NCBI GenBank assembly: GCA_014208095.1
Contig: JACHMT010000007.1
Location: 434,001 to 498,000, forward strand
Reading direction: 5' to 3'
DNA length: 64,000 nt
Source of the DNA: Actinospineispora eucalypti
GTDB lineage: Bacteria; Actinomycetota; Actinomycetes; Mycobacteriales; Pseudonocardiaceae
The notes under the pieces are model-generated. The model was not told the DNA's origin. It saw only the letters and a program-made list of their open reading frames with translations, and ran no database searches. The translations under genes were made by a program, and so were the position numbers. Position 1 is the first letter of the stretch, and every line of letters begins with the position of its first letter. Positions 1 through 7,466 of the stretch are shown here, in pieces.

Positions 1-1340
1 CGGTGGGCGCGGGTGCCCACGCCGCGCCCTGGGCGCCGGACGCCGGGCCGGGCGCACACGTGGCCCGAGCCGGCGCGTTCTACCTGATGAGCGAGCTGGA
101 ACAGGGCCACTGCTGCCCCATCGCGATGACCTACGCGGCGGTGCCGGCGCTCCGCCACGACGCCGGGCTGGCCGCCCGCTACGAGCCCGGCCTGCACTCG
201 CTCACCTACCGGCCGGGGCTGGTGGAACCGAGTACCAAAGATGGCCTGCTGGCCGGTATGTCGATGACCGAGAAGCAGGGCGGCTCGGACGTCCGCGTGG
301 GCACCACGGTGGCCAAGCCGGCCGGCGACGGGAGCTACCACCTGGTCGGGCACAAGTGGTTCACCTCGGCGCCGATGTGCGACCTGTTCCTCACCCTGGC
401 CCAGGCACCGGGCGGGCTGACCTGCTTCGTGCTGCCCCGGGTGCTGCCCGACGGCTCGCGCAACCCGATCCGCATCCAGCGGCTCAAGGACAAGCTGGGC
501 AACCGGTCCAACGCCTCCTCGGAGATCGAGTACCAGGACGCGCTCGGCTGGCGGCTCGGCGACGAGGGCCGGGGCGTCCGGACGATCATCGACATGGTCT
601 CGTCGACCCGGCTGGACTGCGTGCTCGGTTCGGCCGCGCTGATGCGCATCGCGCTGTCCGAGGCGGCGCACCACGTGGCGCACCGGTCCGCGTTCGGTGC
701 CCGGCTGGCCGACCAGCCACTGATGCGCCAGGTGGTGGCCGAGCTGGGCGCCGAGGTGGAGGCGTCCACCCGGCTGGCGTTCCGGCTGGCCGGCGCGGCC
801 GACCGGGGCGAGCGGGCGCTGCTCCGGCTGGCCCTGCCCACCTCGAAGTACCTGGTCTGCAAGCGCACGTCGACGGTGATCGCGGAGGCGGCCGAGTGCC
901 TCGGCGGGAACGGGTACGTGGAGGACTCCGGGCTTCCCCGCTACTACCGGGAGGCCCCACTGAACTCGATCTGGGAGGGCTCGGGCAACGTCAACGCGCT
1001 GGACGCGCTGCGCGCCATGGCCCGTTCTCCGGAGAGCGTGGACGCGCTGCTGGCCGAGGTGGACGCGGCCCGGGGCGAGTCCTCGCTGTTCGATGCGGCG
1101 GCGGGGGCGCTGCGCGAGGAGCTGGCCGCGCCGGACGAACGGCGCGCGCGCCGGCTGGCCGAGCTGGCCGGGGTCTGCCTGCAGGGGTCGCTGTTGCTGC
1201 GGCAGGCGCCGGCGGAGGTGGCCGAGGTCTTCCTGGCCGCCCGGCTGGGCGCCGACGGCCCATGGCGCACCGCCGGCACCCACACGGCCTCTCCGTCCGC
1301 GACCGCCGCCGTGCTGACCAGAGTCACCCCCCGGAACTGA
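1..1340 (+). CDS. AidB-like acyl-CoA dehydrogenase, 5' truncated by the window edge
   Basis: The reading frame is open from the first bases and gives about 445 residues. The family is usually near 540, so roughly 100 N-terminal residues lie outside the window. Acyl-CoA dehydrogenases use FAD to oxidise acyl-CoA to the enoyl form; the AidB branch is an alkylation-response protein of uncertain activity. Visible marks are the MTEKQGGSDVR stretch (about residue 87 of the visible part), which is typical of the AidB branch, and the C-terminal ECLGGNGY...IWEGSGNVNALD block that contributes to the flavin/substrate pocket. The stop at 1338-1340 faces the AhpD-like gene, so the two genes converge across a 235-base spacer that carries a long inverted repeat. 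The AidB branch is preferred to isovaleryl-CoA dehydrogenase because of the QGGSDVR motif, but the physiological substrate cannot be read from the sequence. Confidence 0.85.
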   Translation, partial: VGAGAHAAPWAPDAGPGAHVARAGAFYLMSELEQGHCCPIAMTYAAVPALRHDAGLAARYEPGLHSLTYRPGLVEPSTKDGLLAGMSMTEKQGGSDVRVGTTVAKPAGDGSYHLVGHKWFTSAPMCDLFLTLAQAPGGLTCFVLPRVLPDGSRNPIRIQRLKDKLGNRSNASSEIEYQDALGWRLGDEGRGVRTIIDMVSSTRLDCVLGSAALMRIALSEAAHHVAHRSAFGARLADQPLMRQVVAELGAEVEASTRLAFRLAGAADRGERALLRLALPTSKYLVCKRTSTVIAEAAECLGGNGYVEDSGLPRYYREAPLNSIWEGSGNVNALDALRAMARSPESVDALLAEVDAARGESSLFDAAAGALREELAAPDERRARRLAELAGVCLQGSLLLRQAPAEVAEVFLAARLGADGPWRTAGTHTASPSATAAVLTRVTPRN

Positions 1341-1379
1341 CGTTGGCCGGCAGCCTCTCCCTCCGAGGTGCTCTCGCAG

Positions 1380-1558
1380 ACGCTTTGGCTCTGCGTGGAA
1401 ATGCGCGACTTCGGGTCGCCGCCTCGGCGGCCCCCGGGCGACCACCACCATGCCCTGTTGATCACGGCCAGCATCACGCCAGCCCCAGGATCACTCGCGC
1501 GGGTGGCCCGCCGGCCGACACATCTGATGCCGCGGATTTCCACGCAGAGCCAAAGCGT
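1380..1558. repeat. 179-bp element with perfect 23-bp inverted ends
   Basis: Bases 1380-1402 (beginning ACGCTTTGGCTC) are the exact reverse complement of 1536-1558. The arms enclose 133 bp between two convergent genes. The interior holds a half copy of the R2 palindrome (CATGCCCTGTTGATCACGG at 1449-1467) and smaller GC-rich hairpins. It could be a miniature inverted-repeat element or a large bidirectional terminator. No coding frame is supported here. Confidence 0.75.
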
Positions 1559-1575
1559 GGTCCGGGGTAGTCGAG

Positions 1576-2133
1576 CTAGCGAGCGACGCCCGGGCCCGCC
1601 GGCAGCGGGCAGGCGGCGTCCACGATCTCGGTGACCTTGAGGATGCGGCCCAAGCCCAGCGCGAGCGCGCAGAACAGCATGATCTCGGTGATCTGCCGGT
1701 CGGAGAAGTGTTCCTCCAGCTCCTTGAAGTGCTCGGCGCCGATGGCGTGGTGGTCGCCGCCGAAGGCGCTGGCGAAGCGCAGCGCGGCCCGCTCGCGGGG
1801 GCTCAGCGAGGCGGCCTGCTGGTCCGGGATCGCGGCCACGTCGGCCTCGGTCACCTCGTCGCTGTAGCGCACGTTCAGGCACAGCGGGCACTGCGTGCCG
1901 TTGGCGATGGCCAGCCGCATCATCTCGGTGAGCCGGGGCCCGATGCTGTTCTCGAACCAGATCCCGAGATAGTATGGGAAAAGGCGCTCGGCGTGCTCGG
2001 GGGCATTGGCGAGCATGCCGAAATAGCGCTCGAAATGCGGCAGGAAATCCTGCGGCATCTGCGGGTACAGCTCGTCCGCGACCGTCCGCAGGTACGGCGT
2101 CATCGACTCTTTCGGAACCGTGTTCACCAACAT
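1576..2133 (-). CDS. AhpD-like / carboxymuconolactone decarboxylase family protein
   Basis: 185 residues, all alpha in character. The CPLC motif (about residues 83-86, after TEMMRLAIANGTQ) is the CxxC redox pair of AhpD-type alkylhydroperoxidases. This family includes peroxidase partners and proteins of unknown substrate. A downstream GGDHHAIGAEHF helix is also typical of the fold. The gene lies 81 bp downstream of the AraC-type regulator on the same strand, so the two probably form one unit and the regulator probably controls this enzyme. The ATG at 2133 has no obvious ribosome site. Another ATG at codon 11 (2103) has GAAAG just upstream and may be the real start. The role is likely peroxide or electrophile handling, but the substrate is unknown. 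Confidence 0.75.
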   Translation of the reverse strand: MLVNTVPKESMTPYLRTVADELYPQMPQDFLPHFERYFGMLANAPEHAERLFPYYLGIWFENSIGPRLTEMMRLAIANGTQCPLCLNVRYSDEVTEADVAAIPDQQAASLSPRERAALRFASAFGGDHHAIGAEHFKELEEHFSDRQITEIMLFCALALGLGRILKVTEIVDAACPLPAGPGVAR

Positions 2134-2214
2134 GGGGACGAGTTTATGAATCCACGCGCCGGCCGCCAGGGCCGGAAGCGAACACGTCGAAAGGTCGAAA
2201 CCGGCGACGGTTTT

Positions 2215-3132
2215 CTACTGCCCCCGGCGATACTCCGAAGGGGATATCCCGAGCTGGTGGCGGAATCGGGCGGAGAAGTACGCGGCGCTGTGGAAACCCA
2301 CCGCCGCGCCCACCTCGGCGACCCCCAACCGCGTGTCCCGGAGCAGCGCGCAGGCCCGGTCCAGCCGGGCCCGCAGCAGGTAGCGGTACGGGGTGACGCC
2401 GGTGGCGGCGCGGAAGCTGCGGATGAAGTGGTCCTCGGAAAGATGCGCCAGCGCGGCCAGCTGGCCGAGCCCGATGTCCTCGGCCAGCCGGGCGTGCACG
2501 AACTCGAGCACCCGGTCCAGCGCGGCCGGCGCCAGTGGCGCCACGTTCGCGCGGCCGTCCAGCGCCGCCCGGGCGCGTCGGGGCGCGGTGGAATGCCAGC
2601 GCAACAAATGCCGGATCAACACGTGGTGCAGTTGCCCGAGCAGCAGAGAGTCGGCCCGGCCGGCGGCGTCCCGGTAGATTTCCAGCTCGCTGGTGAGCAT
2701 CTGGAAAAAGCCATGCAACCACGGATCGGAAATGGCGAAGAATGCTCCGATCTGGCTGTCCCGGGCGCGCGGTTCGATGGTTTCCGCGATCCGCCGGACC
2801 TCGGTGGGGTCGAGGTAGACGTGAATGACCTCGATTCCGCCGTCCAGCTGCCATTCGGTGCCGTCGGTGGGTATGAACGTGTGCGAACCCAGCCGGGACC
2901 GCCGACCCACCTGCCGGCCGTCCTCCAGCTTGCGCACCTCGGTGCTGCCGCCCGCGTGGTAGCAGAGCATGCCGTGGCTGGAGCCGTGCACCGGCACGTA
3001 GGACGGCGGCTGGTGCCACTTGGCGGCGAACACGTTCTGCCCGCCCGCGCCGCGCACCAGGTAGTCCGGATCGCACAGGCTGTGCCGGCGGATCAGGTCC
3101 GGGCAGAAGGTGGGCGCTGCCGAGGCGGCCAT
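2215..3132 (-). CDS. AraC-family transcriptional regulator
   Basis: 305 residues. The N-terminal part (about 1-190) is a cupin-like sensor region with no recognised ligand motif. The C-terminal 100 residues hold the two helix-turn-helices of the AraC family (LAEDIGLGQLAALAHLSEDH... and VGAAVGFHSAAYFSARFRHQLGISPSEYR). The ATG at 3132 is preceded by AAGGTG at a good distance. Immediately upstream (3156-3211) lie two and a half direct repeats of 22 bp, a spacing that suits AraC-type operators, so autoregulation is likely. The AhpD-like gene follows on the same strand and is the probable target. In M. tuberculosis and many other actinobacteria a ppx gene occupies this place after DUF501, so this pair appears to have replaced it or been inserted. 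Confidence 0.85.
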   Translation of the reverse strand: MAASAAPTFCPDLIRRHSLCDPDYLVRGAGGQNVFAAKWHQPPSYVPVHGSSHGMLCYHAGGSTEVRKLEDGRQVGRRSRLGSHTFIPTDGTEWQLDGGIEVIHVYLDPTEVRRIAETIEPRARDSQIGAFFAISDPWLHGFFQMLTSELEIYRDAAGRADSLLLGQLHHVLIRHLLRWHSTAPRRARAALDGRANVAPLAPAALDRVLEFVHARLAEDIGLGQLAALAHLSEDHFIRSFRAATGVTPYRYLLRARLDRACALLRDTRLGVAEVGAAVGFHSAAYFSARFRHQLGISPSEYRRGQ

Positions 3133-3155
3133 CCGGTCACCTTATCGCCGAAAGT

Positions 3156-3211
3156 GACTGAATCAGGGTGCTGAACTGACTGAATCAGGGTGCTGAAGTC
3201 ACTGAATCAGG
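3156..3211. promoter_or_regulatory. 22-bp direct repeats upstream of the AraC gene (candidate operator)
   Basis: GACTGAATCAGGGTGCTGAA begins at 3156 and again at 3178, exactly 22 bp apart. A partial third copy (ACTGAATCAGG) starts at 3201, also in register, and runs into the end of the DUF501 gene. The first repeat starts 24 bp upstream of the AraC start codon. Direct repeats two helical turns apart are the classic layout of AraC-family binding sites; that this regulator binds here is inference. Confidence 0.6.
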
Positions 3212-3707
3212 TCGGTGGGGGGACGCAGGGGCCGGGGCGCCACCAGTCGGTCAGCTCGGCCAGGGCCTCGTCGCCGAACGGGTTGACGCCGGGGCCGGCG
3301 GCCAGCGCGTGGCCCACGTGCACGTGCAGGCACTTCACCCGGGTCGGCATGCCGCCAGCGCTGACATCGGTGCCCAGCGGCTCGATGGCGTCCCGTTCGG
3401 CCAGGTAGGACTCGTGCGCGCGCCGATAGGCGTCGGCCAGCTTTTCGTCCGAGGACAGCCGCTCGGTCATCTCCCGCATCCGGCCGTCCGCCTCCAGGCC
3501 GCCGATCCGGGAGCACAGCCGCGCGCAGGTCAGGTAGTAAAGCGTGGGGAACGGGGTGCCGTCGTCCAGCCGGGGGCTGGTGCGCACCACCGACGGCAGC
3601 CCGCACGGGCAGCGGTGCGCGACATCCCGCAGCCCGCGCGGCGGACGGCCTAGCTGGGCGGTCACGGCGGCCCGGTCCTCGACGGAGACCGAGTCGATCT
3701 CGTTCAC
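3207..3707 (-). CDS. DUF501 family protein
   Basis: 166 residues matching the conserved actinobacterial DUF501 family that follows ftsB and eno. The N-terminal half has the Cys-containing segment HRCPCGLPSVVRTSPRLDDGTPFPTLYYLTC. The C-terminal half has GGMPTRVKCLHVHVGHALAAGPGVNPFGD, with conserved Cys and His residues that may bind metal. The start is a GTG at 3705-3707 overlapping the stop of the ftsB-like gene by four bases (GTGA), so the two are translationally coupled. In M. tuberculosis the equivalent is Rv1025, followed by ppx; here no ppx follows. The molecular function is unknown. Confidence 0.9.
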   Translation of the reverse strand: MNEIDSVSVEDRAAVTAQLGRPPRGLRDVAHRCPCGLPSVVRTSPRLDDGTPFPTLYYLTCARLCSRIGGLEADGRMREMTERLSSDEKLADAYRRAHESYLAERDAIEPLGTDVSAGGMPTRVKCLHVHVGHALAAGPGVNPFGDEALAELTDWWRPGPCVPPPT

Positions 3708-4324
3708 TTCGGCACCCCACGCACGTCGTTCCAGAGTTGGTCGTACCAGAGCCCGCCCGGCGCGACCGCCGGCGCCGGCACCGGGTTGGCGTCGCCGGGC
3801 AGTTGCACCACGTACGGCGTCTCCCCCGGGCGCACGTAGCCCAGCCGTTCACGCGCCTCGGCGGCGATCGCCGCCGGGTCCCGCAGCTGGTCACGCCGCT
3901 GGCTGAGCCGGTCCACCTCGCTGGCCAGCTGGTGCTGCCTGGCCTCCAACGCCGCCAGCTCCTGGCGCTGGGTGAGGAAGTTGCGCAGCGGCATCGCGAC
4001 GGTCAGTGCCAGCGCGCACACCACCAGCGCGAGCACCGCTGCCCGCCGGGTCGAGGAGACCCCGAGGATGCCCGACGTCGCTACGGCCATCCGATGCGCC
4101 CGGCTGCCCCGGATTGCCTCCGGTGCGCCGCCGGAGACCCCGGCCCGGACCTTGCCGCCCGGCGTCGGGCCGGCCGCCGACGGTAATCGGCTCGGCCCGG
4201 CCGACCCCCGGCCACCGGCGCTCCGGGTGGACGAGGCCCGTATCCCGGCGGAGCGCTCGCCGACCCCGCGCGCCCCCGGGCGGCGGTCGCGTCCCTTCCG
4301 GGAGCGGGCGGGGTCGGTGCTCAT
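3704..4324 (-). CDS. FtsB/DivIC-like septum formation initiator
   Basis: 206 residues: a long basic, disordered, Ser/Pro/Gly-rich N-terminus (about 1-90), one transmembrane segment (AAVLALVVCALALTVAMPL, about 95-113), then a coiled coil (RQELAALEARQHQLASEVDRLSQRRDQLRD) and the short conserved ARERLGYVRPGETPYVV motif of FtsB/DivIC. The family joins FtsL and FtsQ in the divisome at the membrane. The ATG at 4324 lies 8 bases after the eno stop, and the gene overlaps DUF501 by four bases, giving the operon eno-ftsB-DUF501. Upstream in-frame codons lie inside eno and are not used. The extended N-terminus is common in actinobacterial homologues. Confidence 0.9.
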   Translation of the reverse strand: MSTDPARSRKGRDRRPGARGVGERSAGIRASSTRSAGGRGSAGPSRLPSAAGPTPGGKVRAGVSGGAPEAIRGSRAHRMAVATSGILGVSSTRRAAVLALVVCALALTVAMPLRNFLTQRQELAALEARQHQLASEVDRLSQRRDQLRDPAAIAAEARERLGYVRPGETPYVVQLPGDANPVPAPAVAPGGLWYDQLWNDVRGVPK

Positions 4325-4332
4325 CGGTTGCC

Positions 4333-5619
4333 TCAGCCCTCCGGGCTGTAGCGCGGGAACGCCAGGTCGCCGGCGTAGCGCGCGGCGTCGCCCAGCGCCT
4401 CCTCGATGCGCAGCAGCTGGTTGTACTTGGCCACCCGCTCGGAGCGGGCCGGCGCACCGGTCTTGATCTGCCCGCAGCCGGTGGCCACCGCGAGGTCGGC
4501 GATGGTGGTGTCCTCGGTCTCCCCGGAGCGGTGGCTCATCATGCAGCGGTAGCCACAGGAGTGCGCCAGGGTGACCGCGTCCAGGGTCTCGGACAGCGTG
4601 CCGATCTGGTTCACCTTCACCAGCAGCGCGTTCGCCACCTGGCGGGCGATGCCGTCCTCCAGCCGCTCCGGGTTGGTCACGAACAGGTCGTCGCCGACCA
4701 GCTGCACCTTGCTGCCCAGCGCGGCGGTGAGCTGCTCCCAACCGGTCCAGTCGTCCTCGGCCAGCGGGTCCTCGATGGACACCAGCGGGTAAGCGTCGAC
4801 CAGGCCGGCGTAGAAGCTGGTCATCTCCTCGGCGGTGCGCTTGCTGCCCTCGAACGCGTAGCCGCCGTCGGAGAAGAACTCGGTCGCGGCCACGTCCAGC
4901 GCGAGCACGACGTCCCGGCCCAGCTTGAGGCCGGTCTTCTCCACCGCGGTGCCGATCAGGTCCAGCGCGGCCCGGGTGCCGGCCAGGTCGGGGGCGAACC
5001 CGCCCTCGTCACCGAGCCCGGTGCTCAGCTTCTGCGACTTCAGCACCGACTTCAGCGCGTGGTACACCTCGGCGCCCCAGCGCAGCGCCTCCCGGAACGA
5101 CTCGGCGCCGAGCGGGGCGATCATGAACTCCTGCACGTCGACGCTGGTGTCCGCGTGCGCGCCGCCGTTCACGATGTTCATCATCGGCACGGGCAGAACG
5201 TGGGCGTTCGGCCCGCCGACGTAGCGGAACAGCTCCAGCCCGGACGACTCGGCGGCCGCCTTGGCCACCGCCAGCGACACCCCGAGCAGCGCGTTCGCCC
5301 CCAGCCGGGACTTGTCCGGGGTGCCGTCCAGGTCCACCAGCCGCTGGTCGACCACCCGCTGGTCCACCGCCTCGACACCGATCAGCTCGGGGCCGATCTC
5401 GTCCAGCACGCCGGCCACCGCGCGCTCGACACCCTTGCCGTTGTAGCGGCGCGCGTCCCCGTCCCGCAGCTCCACCGCCTCGTGTTCACCGGTCGAAGCG
5501 CCGGAGGGGACGGCCGCCCTGGCCAGGGTGCCGTCGTCCAGCGCCACCTCCACCTCTACGGTGGGGTTGCCCCGGGAGTCCAGAATCTCGCGAGCGCCAA
5601 CCTGCTCGATGACGGCCAC
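4333..5619 (-). CDS. eno: Enolase (phosphopyruvate hydratase)
   Basis: 428 residues, the normal enolase length. It converts 2-phosphoglycerate to phosphoenolpyruvate in the cytoplasm. The GTG start at 5619 (VAVIEQVGAREILDSRGNPT) has AAGGAG five bases upstream; the longer upstream frame is not needed. Recognisable family segments include SGASTGEHEAVELRDGD near the N-terminus, the metal-ligand strands ALDVAATEFF and SIEDPLAEDDW, LVGDDLFVTNPERL, the catalytic lysine in LLVKVNQIGTLSET and the SHRSGETED loop. It is the first gene of the eno-ftsB-DUF501 operon. An R2 palindrome lies about 115 bp upstream of the start codon. Confidence 0.97.
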   Translation of the reverse strand: MAVIEQVGAREILDSRGNPTVEVEVALDDGTLARAAVPSGASTGEHEAVELRDGDARRYNGKGVERAVAGVLDEIGPELIGVEAVDQRVVDQRLVDLDGTPDKSRLGANALLGVSLAVAKAAAESSGLELFRYVGGPNAHVLPVPMMNIVNGGAHADTSVDVQEFMIAPLGAESFREALRWGAEVYHALKSVLKSQKLSTGLGDEGGFAPDLAGTRAALDLIGTAVEKTGLKLGRDVVLALDVAATEFFSDGGYAFEGSKRTAEEMTSFYAGLVDAYPLVSIEDPLAEDDWTGWEQLTAALGSKVQLVGDDLFVTNPERLEDGIARQVANALLVKVNQIGTLSETLDAVTLAHSCGYRCMMSHRSGETEDTTIADLAVATGCGQIKTGAPARSERVAKYNQLLRIEEALGDAARYAGDLAFPRYSPEG

Positions 5620-5735
5620 ATCAGCTCCTTGCCTGACTGGAGTACCGGTCCGGCCAAGCCTAGCCGCCGACCACCACCCCACCCGGCCCCACACCAACCG
5701 GTGTGTCACGACCCGGCACCGCGGCCCGCCTCCTC

Positions 5736-5803
5736 GTGATCATCAGAACATGAGGGCTGGTCCCAACCGCTCAACCCAGCCATAGTGCCCTGTTGATCAC
5801 GGA
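5736..5803. repeat. R2 palindromic repeat, copy A
   Basis: Left arm GTGATCATCAGAACATGAGG (from 5736) and right arm ending TGCCCTGTTGATCACGG (to 5803) form an imperfect inverted repeat of about 25 bp per arm around a short loop. The right arm contains the stop codon of the DUF559 gene (bases 5797-5799 on the minus strand). Related copies are at 6738-6802 and 36183-36249, with degenerate or half copies at 1449-1467 and 36811-36869. Confidence 0.7.
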
Positions 5804-6684
5804 GGGCGGGCCAGCGCTCGCTCGATCTCCGCGACGATCTCCGTCGGGCGACGGAACACGTCTCGGCGGCTGTACCGGTAGACCCGCCAGCCCAGGTCCT
5901 GCAGCCGGGTGTAGCGATAGGCGTCCCGCGCGCTCCGCTCCGGAGTGAAGTGCTCGTGCCCTTCGTACTCGAGCGCGATCCGGTGTTCCGGATAGGCGAG
6001 GTCCTCCGTGGCCACCAGTCGACCGGACCGGTCACGCACTCGGTGCTGCACCACCGGTCTCGGCAACCCGGCCAGCACCAGTACCAGCCGTAGCCGCGTC
6101 TCCATGACCGACTCCGCCCGGGGTTCGGCCAACTCCACCACCTCGGGCAGCCGCCGACAGCCCCTCGCCCCGGCGTGCCGTTCGGCCATTACCAGCAGCT
6201 CTTCCGGGGCGAAATGGAACCGCCCGGCCAACTCGTCCACCGCGACCACGGCGTCCTCGAGCGAGCCCCGTCGGGCCAGGTCGTACGCGGTGCGCAGCGG
6301 GGTCGTCACCTCGACTCCCCGAACCTCCCGGCATTCGTGGGCGGCGAGGTCGTCCTGGCGGAGCCGGATGCCTCGCGGCGCGCGGAGGTGAGACGTCGTC
6401 ACGACGATCTCCGCCGGCGCGTCCCTCGGCGGGCAGTCGGCACCGAGCAATGCGCACGCCGAGTAGCCGCCGAGCACCCCGCCCCAGCGCCGCGCCCAGA
6501 GATATGCCGCGCGGGATCGTGCCTCGAGATCAAGCACCACAGCGGCCGGCAGGTATACGTCGGGCCACACCCGGTGGTAAGCGGAGCCGCGCAAACTGGC
6601 CTCGGGTGAGCACGCCACCGGAGATCGCCGCGCTCCCCCGGAACGGCTGACCGAACTGGAGATGCCCCACACACCGAGCAGCAT
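5797..6684 (-). CDS. AbiEi-antitoxin-like / DUF559 endonuclease-fold protein
   Basis: 295 residues from the ATG at 6684; the frame stays open to a TTG at 6732, so the start is uncertain. The N-terminal half (GSAYHRVWPDVYLPA...; VVTTSHLRAPRGIRL; TTPLRTAYDLARR) resembles the AbiEi-type antitoxin domain of type IV toxin-antitoxin systems. The C-terminal half (ESVMETRLRLVLVLAGLP...; DLAYPEHRIALEYEGHEH; YTRLQDLGWRVYRYS) is a DUF559 domain of the Vsr/PD-(D/E)XK type, with plausible catalytic acids in ME, ED and EYEG. Such fused genes are frequent orphans in actinobacteria and their function is unknown. No partner toxin is adjacent. R2 palindromes flank both ends, and its stop codon sits inside one of them, which suggests the gene and repeats may have moved together. 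Confidence 0.8.
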   Translation of the reverse strand: MLLGVWGISSSVSRSGGARRSPVACSPEASLRGSAYHRVWPDVYLPAAVVLDLEARSRAAYLWARRWGGVLGGYSACALLGADCPPRDAPAEIVVTTSHLRAPRGIRLRQDDLAAHECREVRGVEVTTPLRTAYDLARRGSLEDAVVAVDELAGRFHFAPEELLVMAERHAGARGCRRLPEVVELAEPRAESVMETRLRLVLVLAGLPRPVVQHRVRDRSGRLVATEDLAYPEHRIALEYEGHEHFTPERSARDAYRYTRLQDLGWRVYRYSRRDVFRRPTEIVAEIERALARPP

Positions 6685-6737
6685 GCCCCGTACCGCACGA
6701 TGTCCGTGGCGAAAAGAGATAACACCCCTCAAAACCT

Positions 6738-6802
6738 GTGATCATCAGGGCATGAGGGTCGTCTCTGAGCAGGCCGACCAGCCGCTATGTCCTGATGATC
6801 AC
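6738..6802. repeat. R2 palindromic repeat, copy B
   Basis: Left arm GTGATCATCAGGGCATGAGG starts at 6738. The right arm (6782-6802) is CCGCTATGTCC followed by TGATGATCAC. The outer 16 or so bases are nearly perfect inverted repeats and the inner part is imperfect. It lies between the 5' end of the DUF559 gene and the start of the TPR gene, that is, in a divergent promoter region. Confidence 0.7.
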
Positions 6803-6885
6803 GGAATGGGGGTGGGATTGGCACGGAAGCGTTGTGGTGTCAATGAGTGGCTTGGCCGGGCGTTAGCACCTACCGTAGGGCGACC

Positions 6886-7314
6886 ATGACCAGCGCCCCA
6901 CATCCCCAACCCGACCCATTCGAGAACGGCTCCGGCAACGGGGACGAGACCTTCCGGTCCTTCCGGCAGGCGGAGTCGCTACTGGCCCAGGGCAGGCCGC
7001 TGGACGCGGTGCAGGCGTTGCTCCCGGTGCTCGCCGAGCGCCCGCAGGACGCGTCGGTGCACCTGCTCGCCGGGCGGGCGTTCCTGGACTCGGCCCAGCT
7101 GAGTCGCGCGGAGGCCGCGTTCACGCGGGTGCTGGAGATCGACCCGGCGGACCACTACGCCCGGTTCGCCCTCGGCAAGGCGCTGCAGCGGCAGGGCCGG
7201 TTCACCGAGTCGCTGGCGCAGCTGCGGATGGCGTCGGCGATGGACCCGCGGCCCGAGTACCAGGATGCGCTGGGCGCGGTGCGGGCCAGGATCGCCATCA
7301 ACGAGCAGGAGTGA
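6886..7314 (+). CDS. Tetratricopeptide-repeat protein
   Basis: 142 residues from the ATG at 6886 (MTSAPHPQPD). After a short disordered N-terminus come about three TPR-like helix pairs: FRQAESLLAQGRPLDAVQALLPVLAERP, ASVHLLAGRAFLDSAQLSRAEAAFTRVLEIDP and HYARFALGKALQRQGRFTESLAQLRMASAMDP. TPR domains mediate protein-protein contacts; no enzyme motif is present. A TACCGT hexamer (6871-6876) just ahead of the ATG and the lack of a clear ribosome site suggest a very short or absent leader. It stands alone upstream of the efe operon, with about 150 bp between them. The partner is unknown. Confidence 0.85.
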   Translation: MTSAPHPQPDPFENGSGNGDETFRSFRQAESLLAQGRPLDAVQALLPVLAERPQDASVHLLAGRAFLDSAQLSRAEAAFTRVLEIDPADHYARFALGKALQRQGRFTESLAQLRMASAMDPRPEYQDALGAVRARIAINEQE

Positions 7315-7390
7315 TCCTGAGCGGATCTCAGCGGCTGGGCGACAACTTTGCCGCACCGTGACCTCCGGAACATTGGCTACCAGCCGTTAC

Positions 7391-7430
7391 AGTAGTTAGG
7401 CTACCGCTCCATGAGGTTAGCCTGGCTTGG
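7391..7430 (+). promoter_or_regulatory. Two candidate DtxR/IdeR iron boxes before efeU
   Basis: Bases 7391-7409 contain GTTAGGCTA, the core of the actinobacterial iron box. Bases 7412-7430, read on the minus strand, contain AGGCTAACCT, matching the other half of the consensus. The two 19-base windows are offset by 21 bp (two helical turns) and end 36 bp before the efeU ATG. Each matches only about 10 to 13 of 19 consensus positions, so this is a candidate supported by its place before an iron-uptake operon. Confidence 0.5.
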
Positions 7431-7466
7431 TTACGCGGCCACCGGAGGCGGCAGGGAAGTCCTCGG

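Noticed and set aside
5797..6684. DUF559/AbiEi gene as part of a complete type IV toxin-antitoxin system
   Set aside because: No AbiEii-type nucleotidyltransferase toxin gene is adjacent on either side.
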